Source: Yersinia proxima
GTDB taxonomy: Bacteria; Pseudomonadota; Gammaproteobacteria; Enterobacterales; Enterobacteriaceae
Direction of reading: 5' to 3'
Length of the DNA stretch: 64,000 nt
Assembly (NCBI RefSeq): GCF_902170785.1
Contig: NZ_CABHYG010000014.1
Coordinates: forward strand, 124,001-188,000
Made by a program: the position numbers and the translations under genes. The notes under the pieces were generated by a model. The model saw only the letters and a program-made list of their open reading frames with translations, was not told where the DNA came from and searched no databases. This document shows, one piece after another, positions 1-6,757 of this stretch (its first letter is position 1; every line of letters begins with the position of its first letter).

Positions 1-341
1 GCTCATTACGCGATCCGGCCGTGATTCAGGCGATGCACTATATCCGCCATCATGCCTGCAAGGGGATTAAGGTTGAACAGGTGCTGGATGCAGTAGGGAT
101 GTCGCGCTCAAACCTGGAAAAGCGCTTCAAAGATGATATTGGGCAGACTATTCATGGTGTTATTCATGAAGAAAAGCTCGATCGGGCGCGCAATTTGTTG
201 TCTGCAACTTCATTACCCATCAATGAAATCTCTCAAATGTGCGGTTATCCATCGCTGCAATACTTCTATTCGGTCTTCAAAAAAGGCTATTCAATCACGC
301 CAAAAGAGCATCGTGATAAGTATGGCGAGGTCAGTTATTAG
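1..341 (+). CDS. xylR: Xylose operon activator XylR, C-terminal part (partial)
   Basis: The frame is open from base 3 and ends with a stop at 339-341, so only about 113 C-terminal residues are present. They form an AraC-type double helix-turn-helix domain: a first HTH around VEQVLDAVGMSRSNLEKRF and a second around INEISQMCGYPSLQYFYSVFKK. The text matches my knowledge of E. coli XylR nearly residue for residue (VIQAMHYIR, HACKGIKV, TPKEHRD). XylR binds xylose through an N-terminal periplasmic-binding-like domain (outside this window) and activates xylAB and xylFGH. The internal GTG at 21 is simply a Val codon of the longer gene. Confidence 0.93.
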   Translation, partial: SLRDPAVIQAMHYIRHHACKGIKVEQVLDAVGMSRSNLEKRFKDDIGQTIHGVIHEEKLDRARNLLSATSLPINEISQMCGYPSLQYFYSVFKKGYSITPKEHRDKYGEVSY

Positions 342-470
342 TCGTTTTTAAACCACAGATGATGACGTTAGATTCCGCATGACGAGGGAATTTATTCATC
401 ATGCCTATTGAATGAATAGCACCATATAATAAACACGCTATAATCACCGCCTTACACTCGTATCTTCTCT

Positions 471-565
471 GGAAGATCATCGTCCCCGGTGGGGCGGCTG
501 GACTTCAAATCCAGATGGGGCCGCCAGCGGTCCCTGGCAGGTTCGACTCCTGTGATCTTCCGCCA
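471..565 (+). tRNA. selC: tRNA-Sec (UCA anticodon), selenocysteine tRNA
   Basis: A 95-base gene including an encoded CCA. It has the features of selenocysteine tRNA: an 8-bp acceptor stem GGAAGATC/GATCTTCC, a long variable arm, and the anticodon loop ACTTCAAAT carrying TCA. It is almost identical to E. coli selC. The 3' end serves as the attachment site of the element that follows, a classic role for selC in Enterobacterales. The gene stays intact because integration regenerates the tRNA end. Confidence 0.97.
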
Positions 566-567
566 AA
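548..567 (+). repeat. attL core (3' end of selC)
   Basis: The last bases of selC plus two following As. The same stretch, missing one T, recurs at 13056-13074 in direct orientation: TCCTGTGATCTTCCGCCAAA here, TCCTGTGATCTCCGCCAAA there. With an integrase starting 160 bases downstream, these are read as the left and right junctions of an integrated element of about 12.5 kb. Confidence 0.88.
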
Positions 568-679
568 ACTCTTCCGTATTACTCCCCAAAAGTCCTAAAA
601 ACCCCAGTAAAACCAATAGATATAGCATTTTATTGTCCGTAGGTGTCCGAGCTTATCTCTCTAAATCCGTAACAATTGT

Positions 680-700
680 GTATAGTAAAGGGTATAGAAT
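680..700 (+). promoter_or_regulatory. Probable integrase arm-type site / int promoter repeats
   Basis: GTATAG occurs twice, 12 bases apart (680 and 692), within a 21-base unit that recurs at 12978-12998 with 18 of 21 bases identical. Two inverted copies (CTATAC at 705 and 720) follow, just before the integrase start at 728. One near-identical unit inside each attachment core is what arm-type binding sites of a tyrosine recombinase look like. Their overlap with the int promoter would also allow autoregulation. The role is inferred. Confidence 0.55.
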
Positions 701-727
701 TACCCTATACTTTTTTGAGCTATACAC

Positions 728-1897
728 ATGCCACTTTCCGATATCCAGATTCGCCGTGCTAAACCACAAGAAAAAGCCTATACCCTGAGTGACGGGCAAG
801 GGCTATCACTCTTAATTGAACCTAACGGCAGCAAAGGGTGGCGCTTTCGCTATCGTTTTGCCGGTAAAGCCCGATTAATGTCATTAGGGACTTATGACTT
901 GATATCCCTTGCTGAGGCTCGCTCTAAGCGAGATATGGCACGTAAACTGGTTGCAGATGGAACAGATCCCGCAGAGGTGAAAAAGGCTGAGAAGTTAGCG
1001 CAGCGGCTTTCATCGGAAAACTCTTTTGAGGCCATTAGCCGTGAGTGGCATAAAGCTAAAGCGGATCGTTGGTCTTTGGGATATAGGGAAGAAATCATGA
1101 GTACCTTTGAGGCGGATATATTTCCGTATATTGGTAAACGGCCAATTGCAGAAATCACACCGCTGGAGTTACTTGATGTGCTTCAACGTATCGAAAAGCG
1201 TGGAGCGTTAGAAAAAACGCGCAAAGTACGTCAGCGCTGCGGGGAAGTATTTCGTTATGCCATTATTACCGGTCGGGCTGCATATAATCCCGCCCCTGAC
1301 CTTGCCAGCGCATTAAGTACGCCAAAGAAACAGCATTACCCGTTCTTGTCTGCCGAAGAGATGCCATATTTTATTCGTGATCTAGAGGGTTATACCGGCA
1401 GCATTATAACCAAGAACGCCGCGAAGATACTTATGTTAACGGGTGTACGAACTAAGGAAATGCGTTTTGCTACTTGGCAGGAAATCGATCTTGAGAGCGG
1501 CTTGTGGGAGATTCCAGCAGAACGAATGAAGATGCGTCGCCCTCATATCGTGCCGTTGTCTACGCAGGTTATAGCGCTATTTAAACAGCTCTTACCTATC
1601 ACCGGACATTATCCTTATATTTTTATTGGACGAAATGACCGTAAAAAGCCTATAAGTAAAGAAACCGTAAATCAGGTCATTGAATTACTGGGTTATAAAG
1701 GCCGTGCGACGGGTCACGGATTTAGACATACCATGTCAACGATTTTGCATGAGCAAGGCTATGATAGTGCATGGATAGAGCTACAATTGGCTCACGTTGA
1801 TAAGAATAGTATTCGCGGTACTTATAATCATGCGCAGTATCTTGAAAAACGTAGGGATATGTTGCAGTGGTATGCTGATATGTTAAATAACGTATAA
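728..1897 (+). CDS. int: P4-type tyrosine recombinase (integrase), selC-specific
   Basis: 389 residues, the usual size of P4/CP4 integrases. The N-terminal ~90 residues are the arm-binding DUF4102-like domain (IRRAKPQEKAYTLSDGQGL). A central SAM-like core-binding domain follows (about 100-185). The C-terminal catalytic domain shows the first Arg in LTGVRTKEMR, the HxxR box in HGFRHTMST, and the Tyr in RGTYNHAQY. It catalyses site-specific insertion and excision at selC. It reads away from the tRNA, as in other P4-like islands. The start is an ATG just after the GTATAG repeat array. Domains appear complete, so it is likely functional. Confidence 0.95.
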   Translation: MPLSDIQIRRAKPQEKAYTLSDGQGLSLLIEPNGSKGWRFRYRFAGKARLMSLGTYDLISLAEARSKRDMARKLVADGTDPAEVKKAEKLAQRLSSENSFEAISREWHKAKADRWSLGYREEIMSTFEADIFPYIGKRPIAEITPLELLDVLQRIEKRGALEKTRKVRQRCGEVFRYAIITGRAAYNPAPDLASALSTPKKQHYPFLSAEEMPYFIRDLEGYTGSIITKNAAKILMLTGVRTKEMRFATWQEIDLESGLWEIPAERMKMRRPHIVPLSTQVIALFKQLLPITGHYPYIFIGRNDRKKPISKETVNQVIELLGYKGRATGHGFRHTMSTILHEQGYDSAWIELQLAHVDKNSIRGTYNHAQYLEKRRDMLQWYADMLNNV

Positions 1898-1904
1898 AAT
1901 TTTA

Positions 1905-1925
1905 AAAGCCCCTTGGTGGGGCTTT
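1905..1925. terminator. Rho-independent terminator between int and the 55-aa ORF
   Basis: AAAGCCCC-TTGGT-GGGGCTTT, an 8-bp stem with A-rich and T-rich flanks on the two sides. It can therefore end the int transcript and, on the other strand, the convergent avcD transcript. Confidence 0.8.
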
Positions 1926-1930
1926 ATTCG

Positions 1931-2098
1931 TTATTTTTTTTGATTTGTAGATGGTTGAAGTTTTGCTATATTTATAGGGTTCAATGTTTTTACTGAAAAG
2001 TCCGCTTCTTCAAGTAAATTTCGTTTCCACTTAGGCCATTGAGAAACGATTTTTCTAGTCTCAACTATATGTTTAATAAAGCTATTTTCCTCAATCAT
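1931..2098 (-). CDS. Small protein of 55 residues coupled to avcD (WPxWKRN motif)
   Basis: A short open frame. Its ATG (2096-2098) lies one base after the avcD stop codon, with a GGAG ribosome site overlapping the end of avcD, so translation is probably coupled. It ends just before the shared terminator. The product is hydrophilic with a core motif WPKWKRN at residues 21-27, preceded by a predicted helix (FIKHIVETRKIVSQ). I recall WPxWK-type motifs in other small phage and island proteins of unknown function, but I cannot assign one. The position suggests a role alongside the dCTP deaminase (modulator, partner or antitoxin), which is inference. Confidence 0.7.
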   Translation of the reverse strand: MIEENSFIKHIVETRKIVSQWPKWKRNLLEEADFSVKTLNPINIAKLQPSTNQKK

Positions 2099-2099
2099 T

Positions 2100-3629
2100 T
2101 TAAACTCCTATAATATTTCCGAATAAGTTAACAGAAATTTCTTCTCTTTCCAAGTAAGATACAGGTAAAAGAGAAATTCTTAGTGATGTATTCTTTTCAT
2201 CCCATTCTACGACAGTACCATCTTTATTCTTTCTTTTTATTCTATTACCATTCCCATTAACTAAAGAAAACAAATTAAAGAAAACTCTAGGACCAATTCC
2301 AATAAAAGGCTCAAATATTACTTTTTCAGTTGAAATATTATCAGTAGATATTGATTCAGCATGAAATTCATAAGCTTTACTTTTAGGATATGGCTCAATA
2401 TAAATAACTCTTTTTATTCCAGATGCAATAATATGTTTAGCACAATTATGGCATGGGAAAGTTGTACAATAGATAGATGAATCATAAGTGCTTATATTTG
2501 ATCTGGCACATGCTAGTATTGCTTCCATTTCAGCATGTACAACTCGACCATACTCAGTAATATCTTGAATTAAACTGTTATTAAGTATTTTTTTTATTTT
2601 TTCTTTGGAGCTTTTAGGAATGTTTTTTAAAATATCCTCTACAATTTGTTTTTTCTGCATAGCATTTGAATCAAACCCTCTGACATAATCTCTTCCGTCT
2701 GGGAAATCTTCAAATTTTTCTTTTTCTTGATCAAAGTTAGGCCAATATAATCCTCCCCCAAACCTTGGAACATCATTCGCACCTGTTGATATTATAGTAT
2801 GGTTTTTCGCAAGAACCGCACCTACCTGTCTTGATAAATCAGCAGATCTTAGAGCGGAAGAAAATGCCATATACATAGCAAATTCGTCAAAGGTGGGCGT
2901 GATGAATGGGTTACCAAATAATAAATCAAATATTCTTTTTATATCATTATTTAACTTGTCATCTCGCCCATCTTGATTTAAGAAAAAATCAGCCAAATGG
3001 AATGTGTCACGAGTATGCTGTCCATGTCCTGAATCTTCCTCCTCATCTCTCTCAATTAATTTTTCAGCATCCTCTTGTTCGATTCCTTTATTTAAAGTTA
3101 GATTGTCTAATCTTCTTTTTTTATCAGAGAAAACACCAAATAGTAGAAATCCGGAACCGTAGACTTTTCGTAGTTCATGAACTTCCTCTGGGTGTTTAAT
3201 AGAGTTAATCACATAAGCAATCCCTTTTTTACTGTAGGGTAAAGTCGTCTTTTTTCTTATTTCATTTATTTTAGATATAGCACCTAAAGCCAATATATAA
3301 TTACATTCACTTTCCTGTCTTAATTTGTTTCCTTTCGACATCAACTTATCTATTCTTTGATAGTTATTCTTATAATCATCAGCGCCAGTTATATTATCAA
3401 TTATGTCAGTAGATATGCGAATTTCAGAAAAGTCGAAATCATATAAGGATAATCGTTCTTTAATTTTTGAAGTGATGTTTTCTAAATTTGTCCCAACTGA
3501 GCAAACCAGCCCAATTATAAGTTCAGTTGGAGGTGGGGTGTTATTTTCATATAAAGATTGGTGTGTTACTCCCTTTATTAATATGGAATTATTATTCTTG
3601 ATTATTTCTGTTATTTTATTTATTTTCAT
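2100..3629 (-). CDS. avcD: Anti-phage dCTP/dCMP deaminase (AvcD/DcdV family)
   Basis: 509 residues from the ATG at 3629, chosen for the GGGG ribosome site five bases upstream; a longer frame starts at 3650. The N-terminal half is a P-loop-kinase-like domain (degenerate GLVCSVGT near residues 40-47). The C-terminal half is a deoxycytidylate deaminase with zinc ligands in HAEMEAI (about 362) and PCHNC (about 392). In the family (V. cholerae AvcD, DcdV), phage infection activates the deaminase, which depletes dCTP and dCMP and starves phage replication; an RNA encoded just upstream (AvcI/DifV) holds it inactive before infection. Here it occupies the int-side accessory slot of a P4-like satellite, a known hotspot for defence genes. 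It is much more AT-rich than the satellite core, indicating separate acquisition. Confidence 0.88.
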   Translation of the reverse strand: MKINKITEIIKNNNSILIKGVTHQSLYENNTPPPTELIIGLVCSVGTNLENITSKIKERLSLYDFDFSEIRISTDIIDNITGADDYKNNYQRIDKLMSKGNKLRQESECNYILALGAISKINEIRKKTTLPYSKKGIAYVINSIKHPEEVHELRKVYGSGFLLFGVFSDKKRRLDNLTLNKGIEQEDAEKLIERDEEEDSGHGQHTRDTFHLADFFLNQDGRDDKLNNDIKRIFDLLFGNPFITPTFDEFAMYMAFSSALRSADLSRQVGAVLAKNHTIISTGANDVPRFGGGLYWPNFDQEKEKFEDFPDGRDYVRGFDSNAMQKKQIVEDILKNIPKSSKEKIKKILNNSLIQDITEYGRVVHAEMEAILACARSNISTYDSSIYCTTFPCHNCAKHIIASGIKRVIYIEPYPKSKAYEFHAESISTDNISTEKVIFEPFIGIGPRVFFNLFSLVNGNGNRIKRKNKDGTVVEWDEKNTSLRISLLPVSYLEREEISVNLFGNIIGV

Positions 3630-3764
3630 TATTACCCCACATACATGCAACCATATGAAATTTTTGTTCGCTTCTCAGTTATAAGTACTTTTCCATTTTT
3701 TTTCCACTTAGTTAGTTAGATTTTGTTATGTATCATTAATTTTAAATATATTTAAACGCGCGCA
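3630..3764 (-). promoter_or_regulatory. AT-rich leader upstream of avcD; candidate position of an AvcI/DifV-like RNA
   Basis: About 135 bases between the avcD start and the cos core. In characterised AvcID/DcdV systems a short inhibitory RNA lies immediately 5' of the deaminase gene. Here the leader is AT-rich and I see no strong hairpin, so the RNA is proposed from context only. Confidence 0.25.
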
Positions 3765-3783
3765 ATGCTACCCCCGCCTCGCC
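3765..3783 (-). other. cos site core (P2/P4 type)
   Basis: Read on the minus strand this is GGCGAGGCGGGGGTAGCAT, followed by TGCGCGC. From memory the P2/P4 19-base cohesive end is GGCGAGGCGGGGAAAGCAC, followed by TGCGCGC: the first 12 bases and the following seven are the same. It lies between the Sid-like gene and the accessory slot next to int, the place cos occupies in P4-like satellites. A P2-like helper terminase would cut here, so the element is probably packageable. Confidence 0.75.
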
Positions 3784-3978
3784 TGCCCGCTTTATAGGTC
3801 GTTTTTCATGCAGGTGCATTATGGCTCTCAGGGCGCGCCAGAACTGGGAATGCGCATGAATACTTCGCTCTATTTTTGCATGCAAAATCATGCACCCTAA
3901 GCATGCATGCCCAGATTGTGCGTTTGAACAGCCGCATTAGGGTGTTTGCTAGCCAGAAAAGGAATATGTATCAGTGAT

Positions 3979-4004
3979 GGGGTAAACCCCGCAGGCAGGC
4001 GGGG
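3979..4004 (-). terminator. GC-rich hairpin downstream of sid
   Basis: CCCCGC-AGGCAG-GCGGGG (3987-4004), overlapping an alternative GGGG-TAAA-CCCC hairpin (3979-3990). It lies just past the sid stop on the minus strand. No long T run follows, so termination is plausible but unproven. Confidence 0.35.
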
Positions 4005-4048
4005 ATGTTGGTGTGAGTAAAGGGAGATTTTGAGCAGAGAATCAGGTT

Positions 4049-4741
4049 TCAGTTTAAGCCGAGTTTTTTGCGCTTTTCCTTAACGGAAAGCGCTAACCGT
4101 GTCCGTTTTATTGGGCTGTTATATAATTCGTCATCAACACCCTCTAAAGCAGGTTGATGTAATTTTAGTTCTGATAATACGGGTTCTTTTTCCATATCTA
4201 ATTCAAATTTAGAGGCTATGTCTATCAGGTGATCTTTTACTCCATTTAATATCTCTGTTGCTGGACGTGAACCATACATTTTGTAGGCAGTTATTTTTAT
4301 CTTAGCGGCACGGATGATTTCTTGTGACAGATTTTCAAGTGCGGTTTTCATTTCCATATCAGCATAAGCAAGGATCGCCTCTTTATGGGCTTGTTGATAT
4401 TCTTTAGCGGAGGAACAGCAATATAATTTTGCTAATGACTCATCCAGTTTTATTTCTTCAATCAACCCGGCAAATTCTTTTGCTAGCTCTCGTTTTGCAA
4501 TACGTGCCGCATGTTGAGATTGTAATTCTTCAGTCATTTCTCCACGCAGTTTACGGAATAGTTTTCGCCAGCTATTTTCAGCTTGTTGGCTGTCATTTTC
4601 CGCCTCTTGCTGCTGCTGTTGGCATCGAGTAATTGAGGCCTGTAATTCATTTAATTTCTTAACATTTTCCAAATGGGTGGCTTTAGCCGCTATAAAAGTA
4701 TTAAGAAGTGGGTTAATTGGATGCGATTCGTTCAGTTTCAT
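4049..4741 (-). CDS. sid: Sid-like capsid size determination protein of a P4-type satellite
   Basis: 230 residues (P4 Sid is 244). The long N-terminal helical, Gln/Glu-rich segment (about 15-110) reads as coiled coil. The pattern HLEN..., WRKLFRKLRGEMTEELQ, H..RIAKRELAKEF, YQQAHKEAILAYADMEM lines up with P4 Sid as I remember it. Sid forms an external scaffold that makes helper P2 capsids assemble in the small T=4 form, excluding the larger helper genome. The gene sits where the P4 late operon lies (between alpA and cos). No separate delta or psu gene is visible, so the late operon is reduced. Similar proteins are often labelled glycoprotein 3 in P4-like prophages. Confidence 0.72.
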   Translation of the reverse strand: MKLNESHPINPLLNTFIAAKATHLENVKKLNELQASITRCQQQQQEAENDSQQAENSWRKLFRKLRGEMTEELQSQHAARIAKRELAKEFAGLIEEIKLDESLAKLYCCSSAKEYQQAHKEAILAYADMEMKTALENLSQEIIRAAKIKITAYKMYGSRPATEILNGVKDHLIDIASKFELDMEKEPVLSELKLHQPALEGVDDELYNSPIKRTRLALSVKEKRKKLGLN

Positions 4742-5289
4742 GACTTGATCCCATTTTGGCTAATACCCAAGCATTGTGCTGGCTGGCGATCACGGTCTCA
4801 AGCAAAGCACTCTCTACAGTAGGAGAAACAACATGAATTTTTGTCGCGATGGTTGGTTAGTAAGCAGGGTAGCAATTGGTATTTTTAATAAAACTATTCA
4901 CCACTCTTCACTGTTAAGAAAATTATGTCATCTCAATAAATTATGAGGTGTATAGTTTAAAATAACTCATCACTGAGTGTTCATCAGTATCCACCTTATT
5001 AAACGCCACCTTTTTCTTTGGCTAGCCAGAGTTAAATGTTTATTCCTATTTTTATCAGAGGATCGATTTGCGTTATCAATCAATATTTCTCTGTGAAACA
5101 GATATTCAATAACAATCGTTTTCTATCGTACCAATAAAGATAAATTGGTGATTATTTGTCCGACAATAGACTTATTTATAACAAGTTCAGCTTGTTGTCA
5201 TCAGTAAAAAAATTCTCATAATGACTTGCTACCAACAGAAATCAGCCGGAAACGGTAAGAGCTAAATGAACAAAGAAAGAGGTAGCAAC
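4742..5289. promoter_or_regulatory. Divergent control region between sid and alpA
   Basis: 548 bases without a convincing ORF, AT-rich and between divergent genes, so it must hold the sid (late) and alpA promoters. I looked for TGT-N12-ACA sites of the Ogr/Delta type and found no clean copy by eye. Confidence 0.45.
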
Positions 5290-5535
5290 ATGCTTTCTAT
5301 TGCACAAAATACGCCTTCTGCATCACAGCCTTATCCTAATGATCGCTTTATGCGTTTACCCGAAGTTATCCATACTACCGGCCTGCCTCGTTCAACGATT
5401 TACGAGCTTATTGGTCGTAAACAGTTTCCCGCTCAGTTCTCGATTGGGGGAAAAAATGTCGCGTGGTTAGCTTCCGAAATAACGGCATGGATGAATGAGC
5501 GTATCGCTGCCCGAAATGAAGGCGTGTCATCTTAA
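5290..5535 (+). CDS. alpA: AlpA-family excisionase/transcription regulator
   Basis: 81 residues from the ATG at 5290, preferred over 5266 because an AGAGG ribosome site lies eight bases upstream. It is a winged MerR-like HTH: RFMRLPEVIHTTGLPRSTIYELI, then a wing and WLASEITAWMNERI, the AlpA signature. In P4 the homologue Vis controls late-gene transcription and acts as excisionase; in CP4-57 AlpA activates int. It reads towards the replication operon and away from sid, as in P4. Confidence 0.9.
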   Translation: MLSIAQNTPSASQPYPNDRFMRLPEVIHTTGLPRSTIYELIGRKQFPAQFSIGGKNVAWLASEITAWMNERIAARNEGVSS

Positions 5536-5707
5536 CCGGACTTTTTGGCAGCTGATTTTAAGCTGCCAAATATATCGCAATGAGTTTAAACAACTCCGCT
5601 TCTCTCCGATCATATCCTGAGCAGTTAAGTTAAATGCGACAAAAAATACTTTTCTCACCCAGTTTACTGATTTATAGTTTTTGGGCTGTCGCAAAATCGA
5701 CAGCCGG

Positions 5708-5719
5708 GCGTGGAAACCC
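5708..5719 (+). promoter_or_regulatory. seqA-like target of the CI RNA
   Basis: GCGTGGAAACCC. Its TGGAAACC is perfectly complementary (8 bases) to the GGTTTCCA in the loop of the CI-like RNA at 5864-5871. In P4, seqA lies upstream of CI in the same leader, and pairing with CI RNA causes premature termination of the replication operon. Confidence 0.6.
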
Positions 5720-5830
5720 GAGTGACTTATTGGCGACACAACACGCGCCAGGCGTGTTTTTTTATGTCGTAGCCTTGGTGCACCTATTTTTAGTGCGATG
5801 GTTTATCAATCGTCTCGCATACCTAGCAAT

Positions 5831-5906
5831 GGTGGCTCAGGCGGGGCTGACTTCGGTCAGGCCGGTTTCCAATAAGGCCGGTATTTCCACCCCCGTCTGG
5901 GCTACC
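5831..5906 (+). ncRNA. CI-like immunity RNA of the P4-type satellite
   Basis: A compact fold is visible. An outer 16-pair helix joins 5831-5846 (GGTGGCTCAGGCGGGG) with 5891-5906 (CCCCGTCTGGGCTACC), using three G-U pairs. Inside are alternative hairpins: CTGAC-TTCG-GTCAG (5847-5860) and GGCC-loop-GGCC (5860-5879). The second exposes GGTTTCCA in its loop (seqB). Sequences complementary to this loop lie upstream (5711-5718) and downstream (5918-5925), exactly the seqA-seqB-seqC layout of P4, where the ~69-base CI RNA is processed from the leader and blocks expression of the early operon. It lies in the untranslated leader of icd. Confidence 0.7.
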
Positions 5907-5914
5907 ACCCATAA

Positions 5915-5925
5915 GCGTGGAAACT
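5915..5925 (+). promoter_or_regulatory. seqC-like target of the CI RNA
   Basis: GCGTGGAAACT, a second copy of the GCGTGGAAAC motif. TGGAAAC pairs with the CI-RNA loop over seven bases. It lies just downstream of the CI RNA and 40 bases before the icd start. Confidence 0.55.
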
Positions 5926-5966
5926 TCGGTGGTAGCAATGACCAATACTTATTGGAGGCTGCCATT

Positions 5967-6167
5967 ATGGCTACAACCCTCATCACATCACGTCAAAAAA
6001 TTGTCTTTCTGTTTGCGGCTATTCGCCGAAATGATCCTCATGCCCAAATCCACATGTTACGTACGCTTGCCTGCAATGAATATGCGGCACGTCGTCAGTT
6101 AGCTCACGAATATATCCTCTCCTTTGCTGGCCGCTTGCCTGCCACCGGAGGCTGTTATGAAAAATAA
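5967..6167 (+). CDS. Icd/Ash-like host-inhibitor protein
   Basis: 66 residues. An upstream frame continues to 5634, but that part covers the structured RNA leader. The ATG at 5967 has a strong GGAGG seven to eight bases upstream and begins MATTLITSRQK, the usual start of these proteins. The sequence FLFAAIRRNDPHAQIHMLR, then NEYAARRQLAHEYILSFAGRLP, is typical of the Ash/host-cell-division-inhibitor Icd-like family found in P1 and P4-like elements. In P4, ash (epsilon) is the anti-repressor that derepresses a P2 helper prophage; whether this member does so is unknown. It overlaps the next gene by 11 bases. Confidence 0.75.
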   Translation: MATTLITSRQKIVFLFAAIRRNDPHAQIHMLRTLACNEYAARRQLAHEYILSFAGRLPATGGCYEK

Positions 6168-6405
6168 GTCTGTTTATCAAATTACCCTCAAAGAATTCGA
6201 ACAATTGCAGCATGTGAGAAATGTCGGCCAGCTTTTCCTTTCTCTGTTGGAGTCTCAGCGCTGCCTTGATATGCAGTTAACGGCGATACAGTGTGAATCC
6301 ATCATGTCGATGGTGGCTGTGCTGACTGACAATATGAGCCAAGTGATCGCGGCTTGTGAAGATCGCGTATTTATCCTCGAAGAGCAGGAGGCCGGTGTCC
6401 TATGA
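6157..6405 (+). CDS. Small early protein of the P4-like replication operon
   Basis: 82 residues from the ATG at 6157, preceded by CGGAG and overlapping the end of the icd-like gene. A longer frame from 6124 would overlap more and lacks a ribosome site. It is a helical protein without membrane segments (ITLKEFEQLQHVRNVGQLFLSLLESQ). I do not recognise a functional domain. It is co-translated with its neighbours (its stop overlaps the next ATG), so it belongs to the early operon. Confidence 0.75.
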   Translation: MKNKSVYQITLKEFEQLQHVRNVGQLFLSLLESQRCLDMQLTAIQCESIMSMVAVLTDNMSQVIAACEDRVFILEEQEAGVL

Positions 6406-6746
6406 ATACACCCAATCAATCCTCTTATCCTGTGGACGTACGTATTGCGGTTTATTGCCGAGCAGTGGCACAGACCTATCTTGCGGCTTGCGCGGCTGAT
6501 GGTATGGAAAACCTGTGCACCCTTGATTCTTTGCAACATGAGATTACTCAGCAAATAGAGACCTTCTTTGTCCATGAGTTTGGTCCGGAGGTCGGGACGG
6601 AAATCGCCTGTTCTGCCTTACGCGATATGGTGAGCTCTGATGTACTTACCCACATTCCCCGGCTCACTCTGTTGGGTGAAGTTATTATGGACAGTATTTG
6701 CTGTACTCAAAATACAGCAACGCAATCGCTGACAACTTACTATTGA
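6402..6746 (+). CDS. Conserved P4-like satellite protein (DUF5375-like)
   Basis: 114 residues; the start codon overlaps the preceding stop (ATGA). The N-terminal VDVRIAVYCRAVAQTYLAACAADG and the later RLTLLGEVIMD resemble a family found next to the alpha primase gene in enterobacterial P4-like elements and annotated as a domain of unknown function. The function is not known to me. The ribosome site of the alpha gene lies at the end of this gene, so the four early genes form one operon. Confidence 0.7.
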   Translation: MNTPNQSSYPVDVRIAVYCRAVAQTYLAACAADGMENLCTLDSLQHEITQQIETFFVHEFGPEVGTEIACSALRDMVSSDVLTHIPRLTLLGEVIMDSICCTQNTATQSLTTYY

Positions 6747-6757
6747 GGAGCCACACG

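Noticed and set aside
489-788. 99-residue ORF across selC and the int promoter
   Set aside because: It runs through the tRNA gene and the attachment site and overlaps int in another frame; no protein character.
3840-3915. Clustered GCATGC/TGCAT words as a CRISPR-like or iteron array
   Set aside because: Copies are unequal in length and spacing, without a consistent repeat-spacer pattern. No CRISPR array is seen anywhere in the window.
5634-5966. N-terminal extension of the Icd/Ash-like reading frame (to 177 residues)
   Set aside because: It spans the structured CI-like RNA and its target sequences, while the ATG at 5967 has a strong ribosome site and the usual family start, so the extension is taken as an open but untranslated leader.
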